Below, piece by piece: positions 16,101-22,933 of a stretch of 26,026 bases of DNA; position 1 is the first letter of the stretch, and every line of letters begins with the position of its first letter. Under the pieces are notes generated by a model. It did no database searches. It saw only the letters and a list, made by a program, of their open reading frames with translations, and was not told the origin of the DNA. Location: the IMG/VR virus record IMGVR_UViG_3300049783_001389, positions 1-26,026 of that record. The stretch is one strand, 5' to 3'. Origin of the DNA: a virus. The position numbers and the translations under genes are program-made.

Positions 16101-18185
16101 CCCACCTTGGAACGTAACTATAGTGTTGTGCAGCTAGCAGCGGTTATAGCAGATCCAACCACTCAACAAGTGGATTGGTTAGCTGCAACAGGTGATAATA
16201 CATTATTAGTCAGTAGCCTGCCTAATGCAACAGGATATACAGATCTTGTAATGCAAGTAAACTTTGATGTCAATACAAGTGATTACCATCAGGAATTTGT
16301 ATTGTTGGCAGAAAATGATCCAAAGTTGCACATTCCTGAATGGCTGCACATCAGCCTACGCGATAGCCTTGCAGGCTTTGCACAGAACACAGTTGATTCT
16401 GAATACGTGGCTTGGAGCAATAGTACAACCTATTCACCAGGAAATATAGTAAAGAGCACATTAGAGCAGTTTTTCCGTTGCCATACAACCACAACTAATA
16501 ATAATCCTGATAGCGATGCCAATAACAATTTTTGGACACTATTGGAAGCCAACAAAGATAATCCAGACGGTGATTATAATGGTATTGATATTGTACGTCT
16601 GAATGCAGCACAAAGCATTCCAGACCGCACCCTGCACCCAGCAGTTCGATATGGTCTGGAAACTCGTCCGCACCAGACTTGGTTTAAATCAATTGATAAT
16701 GCACGTGAAGTTTTACTTGATAAGATTAATGATCAATTTAGCAACATCAATATTATCAATAGTGATATTCCTTGGCAGGCGATATTTGAGCGTAAATTCT
16801 CTGTTGGTGCACTTGAGTATGATATTACCGACTATTGGAATTTTGCAGATTGGTCTATTAATGGATTCACATTTGAACGTGGTGTTGGTGATTATTTCAT
16901 CCAAACAACTAGTGAATTATCTGGCATAGCCGCAGTAGAAGGTGACATTGCACAAGTAGAGAGCAGCACTGATATTGATAACCGTATCCGTCGTAGCGTA
17001 TGGAAATATGAAGGCGCGCAATGGAATCTTATATACAAAGAAAGAGCAACTATTAAATTTAATGACTTGCTTTGGGATAGCAGCCAGGGAGATACTGGTT
17101 GGGATATAGTTGGATTTGATACCAACAGTTGGGACAAAGAAGCTAGCAGCGTGTTAGCTGAGATCTTTGACAGTTTCTACACCAGTATTTGGATTGAAGA
17201 GCGTAGTAGCTTATATGCCGACTTATGGTTGTATATGGCCAAGCATGTCCTGCGTGAACAAAATGAAGTTGATTGGTTGTTTAAAAGCAGTTATTTCAAT
17301 TTGATTGCAGAGGACGTATTAGAAAAGCAGTTTAATCGTTACTTTACAGAAAACGTTGATGACTTCTTTGACTATGTCAATACAGTTAAACCTTTCCATA
17401 GTAAGATACGTGATGCAATTGTGCGTAAAATAGCTGATGACAGCGTGGATATTACCACTCTTGATACTGTTGAAATCCGTGTGCAGACTAATCCAGTGGA
17501 CAGCACAATTAACGAAACAACCACTCGTTCGTTCCGTATGCATGTTGGTACAAATGGCAACAATTATTCAAGTCAGATTGTCGATGCAGGCAAAGTACTA
17601 CTGGGAATTAATATTGGCCCAAGCGATACCGTTATACCATTCCTGAACACAGGAACTGGTGTATTATCAGAAGCAAGTGGTGCAATTTGGATAAATGGCG
17701 AACGTATAACATATACTGGTAAGACTGTGCTTACTGCACAAAATGCGCTTGGTGTAGCAACTGCTATCAGTGGGTTTAGTGCAGGATTTAGTGATGGCTT
17801 TGCTGGTGTTGAACTTTTGACAGGTATAACACGTGGTACACAAGGCACAATTGCCAGAGGCCACAGCTTTGCTGATATTATTGAAGATGAAACTAATCAT
17901 GCATTGACTGAAAATACAGCATTGAGTACTTACGGAGCGACAACAACTGGGCAAACAAATAACTTGTCACCAGCTTGGAATGAACTTGGCGATAGTTTGT
18001 TGTCAGCCACTAATGATAATCCAAATGCAATTAGTATACGTGCTGATGGTTTTGGTACAATTGACCCATATGGTAATATACAACATGCGCAATGGTTAAC
18101 AAAACAAGAATCAAATATTGCAATTGCATCATTACAGTCAGAATTGGAAGAATTAATTGAGATAATGGAAGTGTCGTTGGTATAA
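7185..18185 (+). CDS. Giant baseplate/tail structural protein in the gp7 position (3666 aa)
   Basis: This giant virion protein follows gp6 directly, the place of gp7 in T4; T4 gp7 is about 1030 aa. A long reading frame without interruption and an AAGG site 7 nt before the ATG support it. Visible segments: RFFGSTVNQLL...SIDAYWG (residues 45-68), loosely like the gp7-family helical motif; HPWEMLGHSVKPVWWD near 1262-1280; a GxGY/GxGF beta module at about 1433-1508 like the insert in gp6; YEEWMVRLGDYG near 1928-1940; a WSETTAYxxGDMV segment at about 2056-2084; two VTNP strand repeats at 2124-2185; two flagellin-hook-IN-like repeats at 2461-2580; a CBM5/12-like WSNSTTYSPGNIV...FWTLLE segment at 3075-3122; INGERITYTG...LTGITRGTQGT near 3501-3560; and a short coiled coil at the end. 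It probably builds the outer wedge and tail tip. Identity with gp7 is inferred from position only; a fusion of several wedge proteins is an alternative. Confidence 0.75.
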   Translation: MANDYSAKPTNVKNFTQSLESNLTQDIQDYSEFLPEINRTESLQRFFGSTVNQLLSSGSTQSIDAYWGRLSGRNYNPNAELFNPETDDKRLNYQFLPGVVQRAAGVTQQTTSYINWLDRIESLGANLNNHDRTFSEPGYVLDLPINSDMLVNYRNYYWLEGEIPLIVIEATIANPIDIDDITSQSQYTTPSLENYQSVKFVSGIRVQFIGAHATSTSGNYAVDAIYYVENVGGRHGIKLIEQVNATGKITFVSNTPYAIAASEGYDTVDYDTTAWDGVANFQEYNVTTTALRDDLSLNKSYVVMERWSQDKNPWARSNKWFSIHALRTAVEYNTLDLEAYINTRTRSDRPIIEFHANMELFNTCKNYVDTVDYAVNIDQITEILSGIPAYNIDSENALQNGDIILVAFDALADLELSSVGAFGPSFGPSFNRGVQAATANKAYVVGGVGSSITITEAPSPIDNFIADDYVIVVKGTDNGAIYCFNGTTWKQAQNKESRGDFPKFVLYDDKLTALDAYSDSDFVGDKIFGYQETTAGAFDRELGFSPAFNDQGSFSNYRFEWTLNNNRYNQSVLTDSSEIRGLYYWKDSVNVEYYNGWSNIRGGQRVPVMQTQVAANNDNIVFDLGTTAVSQPTEFTVTYENGAYQWYDHSYIDLTAIGYANPDFVWQSDTDYTINVLVDDSTTPIQFVSPMRVAPMNITGVTLVSNDPVQLTVAATAALKTGDSVKITNTVGSVELNDITKVITVINGTTIELQGTDSGDYTAWISGGAIEIFDGDITLTQINNTTYTLNISSQYKYDRVIYENRQIQTQFGEIFINNNNHERYSIVKNGQRLIENQDFTRTGSSITVTGCVVYDVVELQYIANTDLVNAVYDVAPVHFYNNDNKAFTGAGYDDIINHLTRQMAALPGFTGSTVGVNNYYNTLRLNTFDGLIRQQRFRTKNVQHLMDQEDINPIRALKSFSIDYANFKKSLRSKAKQLWTTESWSNIRELTDRALSDINLGKNDTFKYAHSDMLYYKQARSITYNITTTLTTLALPEVVNRYGDTQNHVQVYVKEFVSAAGVILERPLVRGTEYIIEGPNITLTTAVTNGAVVTIRWYDHKQVSHVPFSAVKLGFFKPTQVEIVGDELIGHDGSRHAITGTSVVDMNSTSFDIETAVLWDFELRIYNNLVDAHFVGDDIVADMNEFYPGPHRKLAYNVADLNIRLDDWYNRWAVRNNVSVIDDVAYDNGNEFTWNYSSVGPNLGSWRSVYVYYFGTDRPHTHPWEMLGHSVKPVWWDATYSWTAGALRTALENALTYGITGNATSADFVDVRYARNSYNWSANSIVSDNGLAVLNNPVSGQVVPSPSAQPASQSFVFGDWSEIENKWRKSSEYLFALAEVYLQLKPYRTHETFWQLARWERNRTVTQEQWIDPDTCQRQHISELHNQLITDGVISKIKVTAPGTGYTTLDLEFIADNVCYHNPEAVAYTNSGGVVGVSIQQPGRGFNNAPTVVLTGSTGAVGAELEFSLDFDFVVTHLGFNSLPAEEYREIEAHTNNLADRLENLELNYMLHVGGYTDKRIMTIEIDGDFSSGNIKIPDNSYDILIDRNAPIKTAFYSGVKIEKLADSSYQVTGYDLDSAYFQFLSPSTAGKAVSVNVGNTEVVKHLKWRNEIKRIPYRSRFIKRQELYQFLLGLGKYYDSIGFDVVAEWEVDALEAIAWALDATQTEPFFVNGIVTALDYYQGERGLLQTIDVNYDGAVNILDNKFKKIRRSEMLVLRDNTKTEIGMADQSDRIYGIGVRVIEFEHIITLQNNTTFNDPIYQPEIGVGQKRVHLIGERTRNWNGRVEAPGYIVQDRGLVLNIESSVRELEQDWVSAESKALERLTRQTIGYNVGYSKPTYMTNMFISDKSAYNFEKGQRKYKGTSAAISAMARNKNIFGTSFNHELYEEWMVRLGDYGDVSERNPLQFAVDPNKIKTDPQHFRFNDTFVSDRQEDLIVDLHKGASDAISGNFSTPFDVFDVLRLDNTSIQTLNKYQTFTRDAGLPIVNEIDYFLGSIDDIGDIYDPTQKYALIPNWSETTAYIQGDMVRRFGKVHTLAIATTGLTAIQDDIVVRGTQVFPLVNNGLTFVANGNTVTFAKSSTNITYDTIVVNGTVTNPVISSGSTLTLDSINVNFIKTQTTTSFGDIVIDGNVTNPTIQNSASRELTISYASNATNTLTPVTVAFNELNTTLTMQAIWVAVLSATSESDPLGKTASRLTALETLRQAYTTATSIAAWETWIGNYYNAAVNPDRYVNPEYVGDQVAANIGATWESAARTLIQLDLDLLTSLAGTHTETENTLVSGRGSYNNSATFDADVLSVNNLLDFNNTASDVNENLQDFRAFVAANGGTSIADGTEVTVTNPTEYITDTLATIGNKITTALALANAPAGITVSLTGNVITLRRTSNLVGSRLGVSIDTALGYTVADNDVATQSTTVTGPVDLTLSEAVTAVNNASITGVSAQAINNKMQISSTNQNLIIGSGTANTNIGVNFGTINATTNTSVVLTNLAIGDVVTQINNAAITGITASQVEGALLITFVGSVLTIGAGTANIELGIDENVYSSLTDAVQNIFNEADWNVAQEPAHFNIWTIDNIGANSIGPSSTTNRYDVYQTLDFQIGVTEICAGNENGDDALVFVNKEHTLAVGEYVFIINSTCIPSVDGIHQVTSLQGEFGFYIDRYIEQKGFTGKVIPIRSVRFSNSADATNALSNTSYVQASLGLRTNDYIYVDALLDSNDNSLGYGAVYTIGRTDTGAGLTLVRNENGKTDNSKIKNGILYNNTDGETITRFEVFDPLKGIIPGIADIEINLRSDVDFAYYNSSTDPELEVRIENAWGQKQIGTVWWDLQNAIYLNYDQGTPEYRQEQWGQLFPTGSIDIYEWTKSPVTPDEYLAAVNAGTIIDGIELTGTPYVLEDQFGEAQYSWSEELEVNRNTNQIETYYYFWVSNKTTTPTLERNYSVVQLAAVIADPTTQQVDWLAATGDNTLLVSSLPNATGYTDLVMQVNFDVNTSDYHQEFVLLAENDPKLHIPEWLHISLRDSLAGFAQNTVDSEYVAWSNSTTYSPGNIVKSTLEQFFRCHTTTTNNNPDSDANNNFWTLLEANKDNPDGDYNGIDIVRLNAAQSIPDRTLHPAVRYGLETRPHQTWFKSIDNAREVLLDKINDQFSNINIINSDIPWQAIFERKFSVGALEYDITDYWNFADWSINGFTFERGVGDYFIQTTSELSGIAAVEGDIAQVESSTDIDNRIRRSVWKYEGAQWNLIYKERATIKFNDLLWDSSQGDTGWDIVGFDTNSWDKEASSVLAEIFDSFYTSIWIEERSSLYADLWLYMAKHVLREQNEVDWLFKSSYFNLIAEDVLEKQFNRYFTENVDDFFDYVNTVKPFHSKIRDAIVRKIADDSVDITTLDTVEIRVQTNPVDSTINETTTRSFRMHVGTNGNNYSSQIVDAGKVLLGINIGPSDTVIPFLNTGTGVLSEASGAIWINGERITYTGKTVLTAQNALGVATAISGFSAGFSDGFAGVELLTGITRGTQGTIARGHSFADIIEDETNHALTENTALSTYGATTTGQTNNLSPAWNELGDSLLSATNDNPNAISIRADGFGTIDPYGNIQHAQWLTKQESNIAIASLQSELEELIEIMEVSLV

Positions 18186-18200
18186 TGCACTTTGAATATC

Positions 18201-18208
18201 AATAAATA
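18201..18208 (+). promoter_or_regulatory. Late-type promoter box before the 344-aa fibre gene
   Basis: AATAAATA fits NATAAATA. It ends 23 nt before the ATG at 18232, leaving room for a short leader containing the AGGA ribosome binding site at 18221-18224. It lies in the 46-nt gap after the giant gene. Confidence 0.6.
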
Positions 18209-18231
18209 ATATAAACTTATAGGATGATGAA

Positions 18232-19266
18232 ATGGTAGTAAACACAATTAACGATCTGGTTGCATTGCTTAATTTGGCTGATCAAGATGTAACAGTTCTT
18301 GGCGCAATATCTAATGATGCTGCAACTGCCACTGGCAGCGGAGTTGGCCCAGGCTTGGTAACAACACGTAACGGTAGCAGTGTTAAAAATGTTCAGAAAG
18401 TTATTGCTGATATTGAAAATGGCATCACAACTGGTATTCGACCTGCGATCCAAGAAGAAGGTGTAACTGTTCTTGACAATGCAGCTACGTGGAATTTTGT
18501 GGGCAACAATATTACTATTACTGACATCAGTGGGGTAGCTACTGTTACCCTTGCTGGTGTTGCCACACTTACAGGTACAGAAACTTTATTTAATAAAACT
18601 CTGAGCGATACCACCGTAGAGGGCGACCTTGTAGTTACCGCAGGCACAGGTACCTTGAATGTCAGTGGATCAGCAACAACACAATATAGTGGCGGTATCC
18701 TATGGTTATCCAACGGCGCTACGTCAGGTAACTTTGGTGTAACTTTCGCAAGTCAAGTTATTGGTGCTGACACCACAGGAAGTTCATATGCCATAAACGA
18801 GGTTGATGCAGCAGGTGCATATGTAAAGAGTATATCCAATTACGACCACGCAACCAGTATTTTCACACATATTCAGTATAACTACTTCAACAGTGGTGTA
18901 GGAGTTACTGGAAATATTACCACATCAAACGGATACGTCACCACTGCACACCAAGTAAACGCACAAACCGGAACAACATACACAACTGTTCTAACAGATG
19001 CCAACGCAATGATAACAATGTCCAACGCAGCATCAAACGTATTTACAATTGATCCTGTTGCAACGACAGCATATCCTGTTGGATTTACTTGTGAAATTAT
19101 TCAACTTGGCGCTGGCGCAACAACGATACAAGCAGGTGCCGCAGTAAACCTGAATGGTGTGGCTGCTGGTGGCGGTGTGATCACTGCCCAATACGATGTT
19201 GTAAAAATCAGACATGTTGCAAGTGATACTTGGATCGTGGACGGCGTTATTGGTACAATCGCGTAA
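18232..19266 (+). CDS. Tail fibre or fibre-like virion protein (344 aa)
   Basis: This is a beta-rich, threonine- and glycine-rich protein of fibre type. A short N-terminal helical part (NTINDLVALLNLADQDV, IADIENGI) is followed by beta repeats including TGTETLFNKTLSDTTVEG near residues 119-136, a form common in phage fibres. The C-terminal ~105 residues (about 240-344, starting at NAQTGTTYT, with MSNAASNVFTI, GAGATTIQAG and DTWIVDGVIG) form a module that recurs at the C-terminus of the 488-aa fibre. A TAGGATGATGAA leader gives a good ribosome binding site, and a late-type box lies just upstream. The host target is not predictable. It could be a short fibre, a collar or whisker-like protein, or a baseplate-attached fibre. 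Confidence 0.7.
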   Translation: MVVNTINDLVALLNLADQDVTVLGAISNDAATATGSGVGPGLVTTRNGSSVKNVQKVIADIENGITTGIRPAIQEEGVTVLDNAATWNFVGNNITITDISGVATVTLAGVATLTGTETLFNKTLSDTTVEGDLVVTAGTGTLNVSGSATTQYSGGILWLSNGATSGNFGVTFASQVIGADTTGSSYAINEVDAAGAYVKSISNYDHATSIFTHIQYNYFNSGVGVTGNITTSNGYVTTAHQVNAQTGTTYTTVLTDANAMITMSNAASNVFTIDPVATTAYPVGFTCEIIQLGAGATTIQAGAAVNLNGVAAGGGVITAQYDVVKIRHVASDTWIVDGVIGTIA

Positions 19267-19272
19267 TAAATA
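19265..19272 (+). promoter_or_regulatory. Late-type promoter box overlapping the upstream stop codon
   Basis: AATAAATA matches NATAAATA, and its first two bases are the last two of the TAA stop (19264-19266) of the 344-aa gene. It ends 19 nt before the ATG at 19292, with AAGGA (19281-19285) between them as the ribosome binding site. Confidence 0.6.
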
Positions 19273-19291
19273 CCATGAATAAGGAAAGTCA

Positions 19292-22069
19292 ATGACTGAA
19301 ACAAGTAGAGAAACCATATTAAGCAGTATTGCAACCAACCTACCTGATAATACTTCTGGTGAAATTTCACCAGCAGATATGCGCAATGAATTTGTTAATT
19401 TAGCAGATAGTGTGCCGTTTAGACATACGTCGTCAGCAATTCCGCCCATTGTTACTGACGATATAAATGGTACTGCTGGTAATGGATCATTTGGGGTTGG
19501 TGATTTTTGGGTAGACAGCGCAACTGGTAGCACCTATATCTGTACAGCTAATACTGTTGGCGCTGCAATTTGGCAAATAACAGCTACAAACTTCCCTGTA
19601 ATTAGTGATGGTAATGGTGCCATAAGTCAAATTGCAGTTTGGCAAGATGACAAAATAGTAGTGGGAACATCAGCACTGACATATACTGGTGGCGTGTTAA
19701 GTGTTACAGGCACTGTGGCAGCGACAGATTTTACAGGAGACGGGGCAGCTTTAACTGGTGTTGCATCAAGCGCGCAAGGCGCTCTTGCAGATACCGCATT
19801 ACAGCCCGCAGCAATTGGTGTTACTGCACAAGCATATTCATCTGTGCTTCAGAACACAACAGCAAGCTATACCACCGCAGAGGAAACTAAATTAGCAGGA
19901 CTAACAGAACTACTTGCCATTGCGCAATCCAAAGGCATCACAGCGGTTGCCGGGATGGTTTACAGCGCTTCACTTGATAAGGATGGTGGCGATTGGATCG
20001 ACGGTGCAAAAGCTCGTGCCAGTTCTTGGTTTAACGAGCCACTGAACACTGCAACACGGGGCGCAACTCGTGCGTTTCCTGACCCTGCCGTTATTTTGGC
20101 AGAGGCCAATAAGGTCACGATCTACGATGGAACTGATCCGGCTTTACCAATGTGGATGGTGTTTAACGGTGGCCTTGGCCGTCCAGTTTACAACAAAACC
20201 ATATCCTGTGTTTCAGCCAAGCAAGGTGTGCTTGTGATCGGTCAACTTGCTTTTGGAGGCTTGGCTCAAATTAATTTTGTTCGCGATTATAGCTATCTAA
20301 GAAGCTCAACAACAAGTGAGTTTAATGGCTGTATAATTGCAAATCGAAACGTCGGAACAGCAGATGTTGTTACGGGATTACTCTCCCCGCTGGTGAACAG
20401 TGCAGTCAACGACGTAACAATGCATTGTTATCCCAACGCGCCAATCGATCCTGCAACCGGCTTGCAAATCCCTACGATTGCAGTGGGTACTGATGGCGGT
20501 GTGAGTGTTATCAATAATGATGGGACTGTAACAAATAGCGGGACTACGGTTGGGATAAACACAGTTGAATTTGATGATCGTGGGGGCCTTTGGATGACCC
20601 GAAACAACTATGGACGGACTACTCTTTATTCAACTACTTTTGCCGCTGGTTTTGGAGGGAGTGATCTAACAAACACAATGAAAATCCCCGCCGTTTCTGC
20701 AACCACAAACTCAGTTTTGCCATATGGTACAGCTCTTTTGGCGTCTATAGGAACGGCATTTTCGGGTTTAAAAAAATTCGGAGTTTCTATAAACAGTGTT
20801 AACTATAGCGACTTTTCAAAAGGTATGGCGGTTTTCCTAAATTCCACCTTTAATACAGGCTGGATGGTTGGCGACATCAAGGGTGCGTTCCTGTCCTCGG
20901 TGTCTACGGTGTCGCTGGTTGGCTCTGGTAACATAAGTCCAAGTCTATCAGAATTTGTGACAGTGGGAACTGGCACTTGGGTAGATAACGGTGACGGCAG
21001 TTATACCTTTACGGATACCGCAGGTGGGCAAACCCGACCGGGGGTTGAGTGGGCAACAAACTTGATGGTAACTGATGGGTCTAAACGTTACGGACTTGAA
21101 TACACTATTGTTTCTGCAAGTAACACGATGGCCGCGTCGATGTTTTCGGGTGGACCGACCATCTATCCAAATGGGGCTGGTACTTACACATCTTATGGCA
21201 GTCCAACTGGTGATGGGCGCATGAGATTTCTGATTGAAAGCGCTAACACATCAATTGGCAATAATTTTAGAATACGAGATGTGAAGGTGTATGAGGTAGA
21301 CGCTGATCGATCCGTGAACGCCAAAGGCTTGATCGTCAACGGCACAATCGCACGAGCGGCTGTCGCTACTGGTGCGGAGCTTGTGGGCTATTCAGGGTTC
21401 TCGGCAGCGAACTATCTTGAGCAGCCTTACAACGCTGATCTCGATTTCGGGACTGGTGACTTCTCGATTATGGGCTGGGTTAAACCTGACGCCACACAAG
21501 GGGCAGGGCAAGACTATATATTTGGACGTGACACCACAGAGTTAGCTCTTGGCTACATCGCTTCTACTGGGACTTGGTACATATACATTAACAACGTACT
21601 GACAACGGTGGTTCGCAATATTACAGGGCAATGGGGAAACTTCGCACTGATCCGTAGTGGCACGACGGTTAGCCTGTATATAGATGGTCTGCTAATCACA
21701 TCATCAACAAATGCCGGAGATGTATCAGGAACCACTCCGACTTTTGTTATTGGCAATTTAGCCGCAGGCAACTCGCAGGCTTTCGAGGTCGGTTCACTTG
21801 CCCTTCTTCGCATATCAGCAACCGCACTAACTGCCGCACAGATCGCCAAAATCTACAACGATGAAAAGCACTTGTTCCAAGACAATGCTTTGTCAGTCTT
21901 GTCTGCTGATGCTGTTACCGCGCTGGCTCACGATCCAGTAACCGACTTGCTCTACGTTGGTGGTGCAAGCGGCACGGCCACTATCTCAGGCATCACACCA
22001 GTCTCAAGGGACGCAACAGCAGTCACCACCTTTATATCAGTGGTTGACGAAATGGAGATTAAGCAATGA
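19292..22069 (+). CDS. Large modular tail fibre with LamG-like distal domain (925 aa)
   Basis: This is probably a receptor-binding fibre. Residues 1-165 form an N-terminal module shared with the 488-aa fibre: LPDNTSGEISPADMRNEF, GSFGVGDFWVD near 68-76, then ISQIAVWQDD and LTYTGGVLSVTG. A fibre-type TTAEETKLAGL motif sits near 195-205. Beyond about residue 210 the sequence changes in character: a segment with TVGTDGGV/INTVEFDDRGGLWMT-like strands resembling propeller blades, a beta-sandwich-like part at about 541-680, a LamG/concanavalin-like domain at about 700-860 (FGTGDFSIMGWVKPD, WYIYINNV, SLYIDGLL), and a last VTALAHDPVTDLLYVGG strand pair near 871-893. DNA of the distal part is markedly richer in G+C than the flanks, suggesting acquisition from another phage. 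Its stop overlaps the next start as ATGA. It may bind a surface glycan, by analogy with LamG folds. Confidence 0.75.
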   Translation: MTETSRETILSSIATNLPDNTSGEISPADMRNEFVNLADSVPFRHTSSAIPPIVTDDINGTAGNGSFGVGDFWVDSATGSTYICTANTVGAAIWQITATNFPVISDGNGAISQIAVWQDDKIVVGTSALTYTGGVLSVTGTVAATDFTGDGAALTGVASSAQGALADTALQPAAIGVTAQAYSSVLQNTTASYTTAEETKLAGLTELLAIAQSKGITAVAGMVYSASLDKDGGDWIDGAKARASSWFNEPLNTATRGATRAFPDPAVILAEANKVTIYDGTDPALPMWMVFNGGLGRPVYNKTISCVSAKQGVLVIGQLAFGGLAQINFVRDYSYLRSSTTSEFNGCIIANRNVGTADVVTGLLSPLVNSAVNDVTMHCYPNAPIDPATGLQIPTIAVGTDGGVSVINNDGTVTNSGTTVGINTVEFDDRGGLWMTRNNYGRTTLYSTTFAAGFGGSDLTNTMKIPAVSATTNSVLPYGTALLASIGTAFSGLKKFGVSINSVNYSDFSKGMAVFLNSTFNTGWMVGDIKGAFLSSVSTVSLVGSGNISPSLSEFVTVGTGTWVDNGDGSYTFTDTAGGQTRPGVEWATNLMVTDGSKRYGLEYTIVSASNTMAASMFSGGPTIYPNGAGTYTSYGSPTGDGRMRFLIESANTSIGNNFRIRDVKVYEVDADRSVNAKGLIVNGTIARAAVATGAELVGYSGFSAANYLEQPYNADLDFGTGDFSIMGWVKPDATQGAGQDYIFGRDTTELALGYIASTGTWYIYINNVLTTVVRNITGQWGNFALIRSGTTVSLYIDGLLITSSTNAGDVSGTTPTFVIGNLAAGNSQAFEVGSLALLRISATALTAAQIAKIYNDEKHLFQDNALSVLSADAVTALAHDPVTDLLYVGGASGTATISGITPVSRDATAVTTFISVVDEMEIKQ

Positions 22070-22353
22070 CCGTATCAATAAGCAAACCAGCAATCAATTT
22101 GCGGAAAGAACTAAACAAGGGTGCCGCAAAATATCGCATCGAAACCTTTGCTTTTACAGGCGACAGCTCAGAAACAACCTTCGCTCTACCCAACGGATGG
22201 GAACCTAAGTTTGTCTACTCTGATGGAGCAAGGAAGCGTGAAGGATCAGGTAATGATTATACTGTAACGTTTGATGGTTTCATATACTCAGTAGTATTTG
22301 CTGTGGCTCCGGCAGTGGTATTTGTAGACATAGATTGCGAGGTGTCAGAATGA
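22066..22353 (+). CDS. Small fibre-associated protein (95 aa)
   Basis: This is a short protein without a recognised function. It has a basic N-terminal stretch (NLRKELNKGAAKYRIETF), then FTGDSSETTFALPNGWEPKFVYSDGARKREGSGNDYTV, a beta-rich pattern seen in short phage fibre-tip or head-decoration proteins, and a hydrophobic end (YSVVFAVAPAVVFVDI). GGAG lies 8 nt before the ATG, and the start overlaps the stop of the 925-aa fibre by 4 nt (ATGA), so the two are likely translated together. It may be a separate tip or adaptor of that fibre, or part of the imported cassette. These are inferences from position. Confidence 0.65.
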   Translation: MTVSISKPAINLRKELNKGAAKYRIETFAFTGDSSETTFALPNGWEPKFVYSDGARKREGSGNDYTVTFDGFIYSVVFAVAPAVVFVDIDCEVSE

Positions 22354-22859
22354 CAGTATTCATGCAAAAAGGCGATGCGTATTTGTCTGTTGCTCAGGCG
22401 TATAATCGAGGCCTGGCAATATACAATCTAGAGATGGCTGTACATCAACGAACAGCCCTTCAGGTTTCAGATCCTACCTATTATGAAGCATGGGCAATGA
22501 ACTGGATACACGACAATCAGATTAGTGAGACAAATAACGTCTTTAATCTTGATCTATTACGATACCGAAGAGCAACACTACGACTTGAAAAATATGAATT
22601 AGCAGTTGGCCGTGAAGAGGTTTACTATCAACAAGACACTGGTGAGATCGATGATGAAGGTGTAGCCGTAACTGAACTTATATTAGGACAGACAGCAATT
22701 GAAGCGTTGCCGGCAACTGTGGAAATAGCAATATACTCTGACGATGGTACCACAACAGTAGAGCAAGTGGCGAACCCAGCTATTGTAACAGACGAATCAG
22801 AGCGTAGCCGGGCACAAGCATCGATTGATGCAACGCCAGATGAAGTCAAAAACTTTTAA
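22350..22859 (+). CDS. Hypothetical protein after fibre gene, possible fibre chaperone (169 aa)
   Basis: I do not recognise this protein with certainty. The frame is open from 22335, but the ATG at 22350 is chosen because GAGG lies 7 nt upstream and the start forms an ATGA overlap with the preceding gene. The N-terminal half looks helical (AYLSVAQAYNRGLAIYNLEMAVHQR, LRYRRATLRLEKYELAVGREEVYYQQ), the middle is acidic (DTGEIDDEGVAV), and the end is again polar and helical (DESERSRAQASIDATPDEVKNF). A small soluble helical protein coupled to a fibre gene is the usual setting of tail-fibre assembly chaperones, so that role is possible but unproven. It closes the 925-aa fibre unit; the next gene has its own promoter box. 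Confidence 0.6.
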   Translation: MTVFMQKGDAYLSVAQAYNRGLAIYNLEMAVHQRTALQVSDPTYYEAWAMNWIHDNQISETNNVFNLDLLRYRRATLRLEKYELAVGREEVYYQQDTGEIDDEGVAVTELILGQTAIEALPATVEIAIYSDDGTTTVEQVANPAIVTDESERSRAQASIDATPDEVKNF

Positions 22860-22907
22860 ACTTGACTAATACATACGTCATAATATGAAATCGCTACGTA
22901 TTGCGAA

Positions 22908-22915
22908 GCTAAATA
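22908..22915 (+). promoter_or_regulatory. Variant late-type box before the 488-aa fibre gene
   Basis: GCTAAATA differs from NATAAATA at one position and recurs exactly at 24418-24425. It ends 18 nt before the ATG at 22934, with AAGGA (22924-22928) as the ribosome binding site. It lies in the 74-nt gap after the 169-aa gene, where I see no terminator. Confidence 0.45.
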
Positions 22916-22933
22916 TAAACAACAAGGATTGAC

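Noticed and set aside
22335-22349. Earlier start for the 169-aa protein
   Set aside because: The ATG at 22350 has GAGG at 7 nt and the ATGA overlap; the earlier ATG lacks a comparable site.
22862-22889. Possible sigma-70 promoter TTGACT with TATGAA at 16-nt spacing
   Set aside because: Both boxes are imperfect and the late-type box at 22908 sits better before the gene; chance occurrence in AT-rich DNA is likely.
22891-22906. Hairpin TCGC/GCGA as a terminator after the 169-aa gene
   Set aside because: The stem is only 4 bp with an 8-nt loop and has no T-run, so it does not qualify.
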